Under the pieces are notes generated by a model. It made no database searches. It was given only the letters and a program-made list of their open reading frames with translations, and had not been told where the DNA came from. From Lithobates sylvaticus (taxonomy: Eukaryota > Chordata > Amphibia > Anura > Ranidae): a stretch of 64,000 nt of DNA. Location: positions 109,094,252-109,158,251 of the forward strand of contig CM053033.1 in NCBI GenBank assembly GCA_028564925.1, given 5' to 3'. The translations under genes were made by a program, and so were the position numbers. Shown piece after piece: positions 55,750 to 64,000 of the stretch (its first letter is position 1; each line of letters opens with the position of its first letter).

Positions 55750-57702
55750 TGGCCGGAGGCCGCGATGTCCGCCGGCCACCCGCGATCACTTCTGAGAGAG
55801 ACAGAATGGGGATCTGTCAATGTAAACGCACAAATCCCTGTTCTGTCAGGGGAGTAGAGAGAGAGAGATCTGCTGTTCCTAGTGATTAGGAACAGCGATC
55901 TATCTCCTCCTCCAGTCACTGCACTGTCCCCCACAGTTAGAAGCACCTCCCTAGGGAACACTTAACCCCTTGATCCCCCCTAGTGTTAACCCCTTACCTG
56001 CCCTGTGAATTTTTTTTTTTCAAATTCTTTATTTAAGATTCAAAAGGTAGCCAAGACAATAAATCAAATCAGAACATTGGAAAAGTAGTCAGGTTATATC
56101 AGTGCATCAAGTATATAGGTTCCAAACCCAGAACATAGACGTAACAGTAGAACCACTATTGTATTCAGGGTAAGACTACTAAAATGAACACAGAGATGGG
56201 TACCCAAGATTTTCAAAGCAGAAAAGAGGGAGGAAAAAAAACAGAGAAAGATAGGCAGGGAGGTAAAAGTGTGTGTGTGGGGGGGGGGGGACTCGCTGGA
56301 CAGGGTGGAGCTATTAAGGCAGTTGTGGAAGGACATCTAAGAGAGATGCAAGGAAAGCCACGTTTTCTTGTAACGCTCATGCTTGTTTTTTGCGGTCAAC
56401 AATTCTTCCATTTTCCTGGTGACCTCAACCATTCCTCGCCACATTTGGATAGTCGGAGGGTCAGGTTCTTTCCATCGTAAAGTGATGCAACGCTTGGCAG
56501 CGTCAAGTAAATGACGTAGCACTGATTTTTTATATGTTGTAATTGGAATGTCAGAGCAATGTAGTAGGAGAAAGGCAGGGTCCTCTGGGACTGTATGGTC
56601 CGTAAACTGTTGTGTGAGTCTGCGCACCTCTTTCCTGAAGGTTTCCAGGGCCGGGCAAGCCAAAAACACATGCAAGAGCGTACCCCTCTCCCCCCGGCAT
56701 CTCCAGCACAGGTCAGAGGCCCTCCGGAAAGAAGTGGTTTAAAACAGATGGAGTGTAGTACTATCTGTTGAGCACCTTTTTATAGTTGCATTCTTGGATG
56801 CGTGTACAGACTGAAGACTTAAGGGCAAACCATACGATTTTGCTATCCTGCTCGGGCGTGAAAGATCATCCCAGATCTGCTTCCCATTTGATAAGGCCGG
56901 GTTGTCTGAATTCTGCAGGCGGGGAGATCAATATAGATTACATAGATTATACATTGTGGAGAGGGTGCATGGTAGTGTGCCTTGCCCCATGCAATGGGAT
57001 TCAAATGTGGTCGGTGGCCTTCTGTATTTTGTCGGAGACCATAGCATTTGGAGGAAATTATGGAGTTGGAGTGCCCTCCAGAAATCCAAGGCAAATTCCC
57101 CATCAGGTTGCATCAGAGTCGGGGTAGATGGCCATCTGTCCAAATTGAGAAAATGTGACACCTGGAAACAGCCCGTATCTAGCAAGTGCTAAAACGGGCC
57201 TCCCCGAAAACCCAGGGTAAAATTGGGATTACCCAATACCGGGTATAATGGCGACTTAGAGGAGGTAATAACCAGGTTTTTACACACAGTGTTGCAAACA
57301 CGTAGGGTTGGGCCTACGACAGGGTGAGCTTTGAGTATCGAGGGCAAGACCCGAAAACACCAGGGAGCTCTACGGAGAGGGACTGCCAGTGACATTTATA
57401 CAGTAATTAGTGGCTATTTTTAACTCCGAGCGCTGTACAAAAAAGTGTCCGATTTGTCCGCCACAATGTCGTAGTCCCGCTAAAAATCGATGATCATTGC
57501 CATTACTAGTAAAAAAAATAAAAATGCCATAAATCTATCCCCTATTTTAAAGACGCTATAACTTTGGCGCAAACCAATCAATTTACGCTTATTGCGATTT
57601 TGTTTCCAAAAATATGTAGAAGAATACATATTGGCCTAAACTGATTAAAAGATCATTTTTATTTATTTATTTTTTTTTTGGGTATTTATTATAGCAAAAC
57701 GT
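55750..57702 (+). mobile_element. C-type TTAA element fragment split by an L1
   Basis: Left piece 55750-56002 (ggccgcgatgtccgccggcc, agttagaagcacctcccta), right piece 57385-57702 (ccagtgacatttatacagta, ctatcccctattttaaaga, caaaccaatcaatttacgc). Together they follow the C-type order. Both termini are lost. Confidence 0.72.
56003..57384 (-). mobile_element. L1-type LINE, 5'-truncated, minus strand
   Basis: On the minus strand the C-terminal ORF2 reads VGPTLRVCNTVCKNL and SPLYPVLGNPNFTLG (57340-57210), then FQVSHFLNLDRW, then after a frame change HVFLACPALETFRKEVRRL (56675-56619) and KRCITLRWKEPDPPT and VTRKMEELLTA, the standard L1 C-terminus with its Cys-rich box just before it. The 3' UTR follows and a run of A (T on the plus strand, 56010-56021). 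ctgcc at both edges is a possible short target duplication. Confidence 0.82.
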
Positions 57703-57916
57703 GGGGGAATTGTGGAGTATATGAAGTAATTGTGGGGTCGATATCATCTTGATAAGATTGGCTCTACCAAGAACTGTTAATGAAAATTGATACCAACTCC
57801 GGCATTCAGGGGCGGACTGACAACACATGGGGCCCCCCGGGCAATAGGAGATTATGGGGCCCCCAGGCAATCAGAGATTATGGGGCCACACAGTATATAC
57901 ACACACACAACACACA

Positions 57917-57964
<48 letters not shown>

Positions 57965-58624
57965 TACAATCACACACACACACACACTATACAATCACAC
58001 ACACACACACTATACAATCACACAGTATACACATACATGTTTCTATTGGCTGAGAAGGTACTGGAGAGGTGGGGCAGCTATAATCTCTGGATTTTTAGAC
58101 CAAAAGGATGTCAGAAACAGATGTAAAAAAAACACAGATTTTTACATACTGTCCCTGGTTTTACTGAGGCTGGCAACCCTGATGGGGCCCCCTAGTGGCC
58201 CGGGGCCCTCGGGGAGTGGCCGAATGGTCAGTCCGACCCTGCTGGCATTTATCTTTAAATTGAACTAATAACGGTTTAAGATTGAGATTAATATAGTCCT
58301 TTTACATTTCGAGATACCTCCATTCCCAAGTATTTAACTTTTATGCTTGATTTGGATTTGGGAGGCTGAGTTTGGTATTGGTGATTTCAGATTGTGAAGT
58401 AGTAGCAATATCGATTTTCTCCCAATTAATCAGAAAACCTGAAAATAACCCAAATGTGGAAATAAGGTTCATAAATTCTATTAATGAATTTGAGGTATCC
58501 CCTCAAAAAATAAGAGCATCGTTTGCATATAGGGCCATTTTGTCCTCTCTACCAGCACGATGAAACCCAATAATCCATTGTTTGTCTAATAAACACATTA
58601 AAACTAAAATACAGCATACACTTT
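57703..58624 (-). mobile_element. L1-type LINE, internal reverse transcriptase fragment
   Basis: Minus strand: KMALYANDALIF (58540-58505; YAND stands where L1 has YADD), then SLIEFMNLISTFG and FSGFLINWEKIDIATTSQSE, then after a hAT MITE LGRANLIKMISTPQLLHIL, the region just after the RT palm. Both ends are truncated and stops occur. It corresponds to a part of ORF2 upstream of what remains in 56003-57384. Confidence 0.78.
57807..58241. mobile_element. hAT MITE containing a CA microsatellite
   Basis: CAGGGGCGGACTGAC and, reversed, CAGGGTCGGACTGACCATTC, with 8-bp flanks ccggcatt and ctggcatt (one mismatch). Excision leaves continuous L1 text. The interior has ggggcccc words and (CA)n at 57899-58030 with three copies of ctatacaatcacac. 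Confidence 0.82.
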
Positions 58625-58628
58625 TTAA

Positions 58629-60938
58629 CTCCTTCATGCCTAAGCCTTTTTCTGACATTTGTTGCATACAAGTTAAAATACGTTTTTTTTTTTTTGCTAG
58701 AAAACTAACCCCCAAACATTATATATATATATTTTTTTTTTATTTTTATCGGAGACCCTAGAGAATAAAATGGCAATTGTTGCAATATTTTATGTCACAC
58801 AGTATTTGCTCAGCGGTCTTTCAAACTCAATTTTTTTGGAAGAAAATACACTTTCATGAATAAAAAAAAAAACAAAACCTGTAAAGTTATCCTGATTTTT
58901 TTTTTTTATAATGTGAAAGATGATAAATAGATACCTAACATGTCACGCTTCAAAATTGTGGAATGGCGACAAACTGGTTCTTAACCACTTCACGCAAATC
59001 GTTGTACCTGTACGTCAGTACTTTGACGCTAAATAACGTTGTTATGGCAGCAGCTAGCTACCATAACCCCAGTATTTTTAGGTGTGCATTTCTCTTTAAG
59101 ATAAAAGTGGTCTCTCCGGTCGTCTCCGCCGCTTACCAGAGCCGTCGGTAGCGGCGGAGACGATCGCATTCGCTCCCCTCACTGCCTGGATGCCAAATGA
59201 TGGAAAGTTGGTCCCCGCTCGGCTCCATAGCATTCAAGGGCGGAAACGACATCAAATATCACTTCCGCCCAATGCTCTTAAAGGGGATTTTTTTTTTTTT
59301 TTTTTATAAATGACATCTAAATTTTTTTTTTTTTTTGTGTAAATATGAGATCTGAGGTCCCAGATCTCACATTTAAGATGTCCTGTCATGCTTTTTTTTC
59401 TATTACAAAGTATGTTTACATATTACTTTGTAATAGGAATAAAAGTGACCCATTTTTTTTTTTAAAAAGATAGTGTAAAAATAAAAGGTAAAATAAATAA
59501 GAAAATAATTATTATTTTTTTTTAAAGCCCCCTGTCCCCCCGAGCTTGCGTACAGAAGCGAACGCATACGTAAGTCACGCCCGCATATGAAAACGGTGTT
59601 CAAACCACACATGTGAGGTATCGCCGCGATCATTAGAGCAAGAGCAATAATTCTAGCACTCATCTGTAACTCAAAACCGGTAACCTGTACACATTTTTAA
59701 ATGTCGCCAATGGAGATTTTTAAGTGCCAAAATTTGTCACCATTCCACGAGCAGGTGTAATGTTGGGTATTAATTTACTTGGCGTAACATTATCTTTTAC
59801 AATATAGGAAAACTTTACTGTTCTATTTTCTAACTCAAAAATGTGTATTTTTTCCCCAAAAAATTTCGCTTGTAAGACCAATGTGCAAATACGGTGTGTC
59901 ATAAAGTATTGCAATGACCCCCATTTTATTCTCTAGGGTGTCTGAAAGAATATATATAATGTTTGGGGGTTCTAAGTAATTTTATAGCAGAAAAAAATGA
60001 TTTTAACTTGTAAACAACAAATCTCAAAACGAAGCTTGGGGCTAAAGTGGTTAAAAATCTCCATAGGCGACACTTTAAAAATTTCTACAGGTTACAAGTT
60101 TAGATTTATAGAGGTGGTCTTGTGCTTATTGCTCTCGCTCTAACGATCGCATCGATACCTCGCATCTGTGGTTTGAACACTGTTTACATTTGTGGTCGTG
60201 ACTTACGCATGCGTTCGCTTCTGCACACGAGTATGTAGGGATGGGACGCTTTCATTTTATTTGATTTTTTTTACACTGTCCCTTTGAAACATTTTTTTCT
60301 GATCACTATTCTTTATGGAGGGATATGGAATCTATAAGACCTCAAATCCCTCCTTTGCACTTAAAAGCATTCAAAATGCCAAGTTTGGCTGTTTTGAATA
60401 TTGATTTTTTTTTTTATTTGGTGCCTTTAAGTCTTTTTTTTTTTTAAAAGTCTGTAGCTGCTGACTTTTAATAAGTACTCTTACCCTCCCAGGGCGCCCG
60501 CGATGTCGGCCGTGGCGGCCGAGATGTCCGTCGGAGCTCCGGTCCCAGGACCGCCATCCTCAGTAAGGGAAACTACGGCTTCACTGCCCGTATCCTACTG
60601 CGCAGCGCTTTGTGAATGGGACACGCTGTGTTAGGGAACACACAGTTCCCATAACACATCGCGCCCCATTACCCAGAAGACAACACGGCGGAGGACAGAA
60701 GAACGAAGATCACAAGTGGTGGCCCTCCACTTTAAGTCTTCTGTAAACCGGAAGTGATGTCATGACATTGCTTTCGGGTTACTAGATCCGAGACCCGATC
60801 CAAGCCGACCCTGGCTTTGTTTGGGTCTCCGGGGTACCGGTACCGGGGTGATGGGCACAGTTGCACGTATCGCATCGCCCCGGTACAACCGCTTCAAGCT
60901 GTAGCCGCATATTTGCGTACAACCGGCGTGAAGTGGTT
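58629..60938 (+). mobile_element. L-type TTAA element with a same-family element inside
   Basis: Left CTCCTTCATGCCTAAGCC after TTAA 58625-58628, right end ggcgtgaagtgg(tt) at TTAA 60939-60942. The L-type order is interrupted between aaactggttc and aaatctccataggcgac. The third quarter (60480-60850) is GC-rich. Confidence 0.78.
58985..60050 (-). mobile_element. L-type TTAA element, inverted, nested in 58629-60938
   Basis: CCACTTCACGCAAATCG to GGGGCTAAAGTGG, with TTAA at 58981-58984 and 60051-60054. Internal landmarks (cctattacaaagtatgttt, catacgtaagtcacgc, gtaacattatcttttac) run opposite to those of the host copy. Confidence 0.82.
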
Positions 60939-60942
60939 TTAA

Positions 60943-61085
60943 GCAATTATAGCAACAGTTATTTTTTTTATCTTGCTCTGTTAAAGGCAGTAGAAAATAA
61001 GGCAACAGGTAAAAAAATCTATATTAATGCGGGAAATGTTAAACTGATGTGTTAATGCAAGTGACAGCAAATAATATATATAAAA

Positions 61086-61127
<42 letters not shown>

Positions 61128-61562
61128 TAATTTATTTTTTTGCCCATTGTTTCCTTTAAAAAAAGCAAGATACTTTATTTTGTACAAATGATTTTCCTTT
61201 TGTGTTTTTGTTAATGCTTATTTGACAATTGCGTTCTGAAACACTTTATAATAGGCAGCTAGTGTGCCAGTTTAGATGCCTGACTTCCCAATGTACCCTC
61301 ACCCAGCTTGTACTTAGAATCCTTGCCTGGTGACATAAACATGTTTGGTAAAGCCCAAGAGTGTCATTGCTACATTGCCGTGTGCCATCAGATTGTACAG
61401 CCCAATCAGTCTCTGGATGTGCTGCCTGGAGTGTCACAGGATAGCTGATAAATAAACGAAATGTAATTGCCATTGTATGGGGCATGAAAAGATCATGTAT
61501 TTTCAAGCTTTCTGTCTAATGTTCCCCAGGAGTCTGGGCACCCACCCACGCATTTGTTTATT
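60943..61562. other. intron, no gene; (TA)n at 61088-61120
   Basis: A dinucleotide TA tract in AT-rich surroundings, then single-copy-looking text to 61562 with no recognised repeat. Confidence 0.45.
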
Positions 61563-61634
61563 ACAGGTATTTATATAGTGTTGTCAGCTTACCCAGGGGT
61601 TTGCATACTATACAGTCACATCATTCCCTGTCCT
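61563..61634 (+). mobile_element. SINE-like repeat, 5' fragment
   Basis: acaggtatttatatagtgtt and cacatcattccctgtcct match the start of 3518-3795. It is cut off at the TTAA where the next MITE begins. Confidence 0.5.
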
Positions 61635-61638
61635 TTAA

Positions 61639-62097
61639 AGTGTTTGTAAACCCTCACATATATCCAGTGAAGGGACTTTTCTCAGGTGATACACAGAGAT
61701 TAAACAAATCCTCCTACATAAGTTGTACATGTTTATCTGCAGCCTGTACATCCATTAAAAGTCCAGAATTTACACAGCATTTCTGAGAATTCTGAAAAAA
61801 AGGGTGTGGGTAGCTGAAGTTACACTCTGCAAAGCTCCATGAGCAGAGATCTGAGAGCTGATTGGAGGGAAGCGACACACCCTCCTTCACACAGGAACAG
61901 AGCTGAGGCTGTCAATCAGCTGGAGATTCCACTCATGTCACCTTTTTCCTCTTGGTGTCAGGAAAACTTGTCAGAAAGGGTTCATGCAGAGAGCAGTGAA
62001 ATGACGCAGCAAACATAAATGACACTTATTGCGCATAAGTACACACTATAGAGGGATATGCTTTATTCATTTTTAATGTCTGAGGTTTACAACCACT
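61639..62097. mobile_element. Kolobok-like TTAA MITE, complete
   Basis: AGTGTTTGTAAACCCTCAC and, reversed, AGTGGTTGTAAACCTCAG, between TTAA 61635-61638 and 62098-62101. The interior (aatcctcctacataagttgt, ctgagagctgattggaggga) is shared with 20611-21266. Confidence 0.85.
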
Positions 62098-62101
62098 TTA
62101 A

Positions 62102-62572
62102 CCACCTCCCGCCCGCGTTATAGCCGAAAGATGGCTACCGTGCAGGCTCACATTGTCGGGAGGGCGTCTATGGACGTTCTACCGTGATCGCGCCCCCCTG
62201 CAGTGCGCATTGGCATTGATCTGTGATCGGGTTAAGAGCTAATCACAGCGGCTCTTTACCATGTGACCAGCTGTGTACAGTCACAGCTGATCACAGTGTA
62301 AACAGTATTTGCTGACAGTGTGTGAGGAGAGCAGAGCAAATTCACACAGGGGACATCTACACTGATAATTGGGGCAATGATCATCAGCGCAGCCCCAACA
62401 GTGCCCACAAATGCTACAAATCTGTGCCTATCAGTGCTGCCTCTCAGTTCCCATTAGTGCCACATATCAGTGCAGCCTATTACTGCCCATCAGTGCAGCC
62501 TCATCAGCACACATCAGTGAAGGCAAAGAATTACTTATTTAGAAAATTTTATACCAGAAAGTTAGAAAAAAA
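62102..62572 (+). mobile_element. Y-type TTAA element, right end missing
   Basis: CCACCTCCCGCCCGCGTTAT directly after the shared TTAA. tcacagctgatcacagtgta and the cagtgc-type VNTR (62400-62520) are Y-type. It breaks off in (TA)n at 62580-62612 without its right terminus. Confidence 0.7.
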
Positions 62573-62692
62573 AATATAAATAAATATATATATATACATA
62601 TATATATATATACACACACACTAACCAATAAGCCTCTGTGCTGACCACAATGCACAATGGCTTAGTGGGAAGTACAGTGGTTTAGTGATTAG

Positions 62693-63933
62693 TAGACATG
62701 GCACTGACAAAACATTTGTTTGTTTTCCTTTTATTGGTTCTTTTTCTTTTTTCGGAAATCCGAAAAATTGAATCCTGAAATTTCAAAATTTTGAAAATCT
62801 GAAAAAAAGAAGAAAAATCTGTAAAATTTGAAATAATAACTAACTAATTATAACTAACTATTAAATTATTGCTATGGGAATTTCCTTTCAAATTTGTCTG
62901 TTTGTGAATGCAACGAATACAAATTTATCTGAAGTTAAGAATTATCCCAAATAATGACTGCCGCATCTAAACAAATGGAATGGAACAAATTAATAATAAT
63001 AAAAAGGTTTTATTATTGTTATTTATTATTATTATTAGATTGTTACATTCCATTCGTTTAGATACGGCATTCGTTACTTCAGATAATTCGTAACTTCGAA
63101 TAAATTCGTACTCATTACGTTCACTAACAGACAAATTTGAAAGGAAATTCCAATACCGATAATTTAATAGTTATTATTTCAGATTTTCATTCTTTTGAAT
63201 TTTCAAATTCTCAAATTTCCAAATTTTCAAATTTCCGAAATATCGAATTCCCTAATTTAGAATTTCCAAAATTTAGAATTTCCAATTTTCCAATTTCTGA
63301 AATTTTCCATTTTCCAAAATTCCGAATTTCCGAAATTTCCGAAATTGCAAAAATTCTGAGATTTTGGAATTAATGAATTTATCTGAAGTTAGAAAGTATC
63401 CAAAATAACAAATGCCACATCCAAACAAATGGAATGGAACAAATTAATAATAATAAAAAGGTTTTATTATTGTTTTTCATTATTATTAGATCGTTACGTT
63501 CCATTCGTTTAGATACGGCATTCGTTACTTCAGATAATTCATAACTTTGTATAAATACGTGCTCGTTATGTTCACTAACAGCCAAATTTGAAAGGAAATT
63601 CTAATGCCTGTAATTTAATAGTAATTATTACTTAGTTATTATTTCAGGTTTTCGGATTTTCATTCTTATTTTCAGATTTTCAAATTTCCAAATGTTTGAA
63701 TTTTCAAATTTCCAAAATTTTGAATTTCCTAATTTAGAATTTCCGAAATTTCCAATTGTCCAATTTCCGAAAATTTCCATTTTCTGAAATTTTCCACTTT
63801 CCCAATTTCCAAAATTCTGAATTTCCAAAATTCCGAATTTCGGAAATTGAAAAATTCAGAAATTTCTGAATTAATGAATTTGTCCAAATTCATTAAAAAA
63901 CAAATTTAGAACTAAACGAATTGCACATGTCTA
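62693..63933. mobile_element. hAT element with internal duplication, 1.24 kb
   Basis: TAGACATGGCACTGAC and, reversed, TAGACATGTGCAATTCG, flanked by the 8-bp duplication gtgattag (62685-62692, 63934-63941). The interior is two copies of a unit of about 480 bases (62900-63370, 63375-63870), each with an inverted pair around aataataat and a tail of aatttcc/aattttc words. No transposase. Confidence 0.85.
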
Positions 63934-64000
63934 GTGATTAGCCACTAAGCCACAAATAAAGTATCAGCCTCCAGAACTGTGTATCTCTACCTCACTGGGA

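Larger units (their letters stand above)
1..64000 (+). other. ddx31: interior of the ddx31 gene (introns with four exons)
   Basis: The whole window is best read as gene body. No start codon exon, stop codon, 3' end or second gene was found, and the four exons are in the same order, strand and frame. The 5' part, with the Q motif and motifs I to III, must lie upstream, since the first exon seen already begins at motif IV. The 3272 bases before it and the 8934 bases after the last exon are therefore intron, unless they contain non-coding exons that cannot be recognised by eye. Confidence 0.75.

Noticed and set aside
1-64000. tRNA, snoRNA or microRNA genes in the introns
   Set aside because: No A/B box pairs with a cloverleaf, no C/D or H/ACA arrangement was seen by eye; the hairpins found are transposon structures. 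A covariance-model scan would be needed to exclude small RNAs.

Overview
The window looks like a stretch of a large anuran genome, probably a true frog (ranid type). Only one host gene can be read. It is the plus-strand DEAD-box RNA helicase gene ddx31, of which four consecutive exons of the C-terminal helicase lobe are present (3273-3422, 22326-22385, 42196-42246, 54927-55066). Joined, they read without a break from helicase motif IV to just past motif VI. The exon junctions are phase-consistent (0/0, 0/0, 0/0, 0/2) with good splice sites. The three complete introns are 18.9, 19.8 and 12.7 kb. The gene starts upstream and ends downstream of the window.

Nearly everything else is intronic transposon sediment. 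The dominant class has TTAA target duplications, in two groups. Long elements have piggyBac-like ends (TTAA then CCACTT...AAGTGG then TTAA); shorter MITEs have Kolobok-like ends (TTAA then AG...). In the entries C-type, Y-type, L-type and I-type are working labels for sub-families of the long elements that share internal sequence. There are also hAT elements with 8-bp duplications (11136-13183, 11437-12070, 50839-51348, 57807-58241, 62693-63933, and 43402-44022 less cleanly), Harbinger-like MITEs (3816-3997, 50903-51222), TA-flanked elements (8104-8531, 30344-30694, 23123-24538), three Tc1-like elements, two 5'-truncated L1 3' ends, an L1 reverse-transcriptase fragment, and an internal piece of a CR1/L2-type LINE.

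Nesting is deep and can be read as a relative time series. One Tc1 element (24903-31235) holds a 5.1-kb TTAA element, which itself holds a roughly 0.5-kb-arm hairpin, plus a TA-flanked MITE. A 31-bp minisatellite is split by a hAT element that contains a second hAT. A Tc1 and a Y-type TTAA element sit in the same I-type host element (51536-54715). Several TTAA elements abut with one shared TTAA between them.

Four intronic stretches (14180-14700, 32880-33400, 34320-35280, 48690-49330) resemble none of the repeats, have balanced base composition and carry homeodomain-type and E-box cores. They are the best candidates for conserved regulatory DNA. In human, DDX31 lies next to BARHL1, so long-range enhancers in its introns are plausible, but this is inference.

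No RNA gene, CRISPR array, bacterial operon or virus-like element was recognised. The long open frames outside the exons are explained by minisatellites or transposon remnants.
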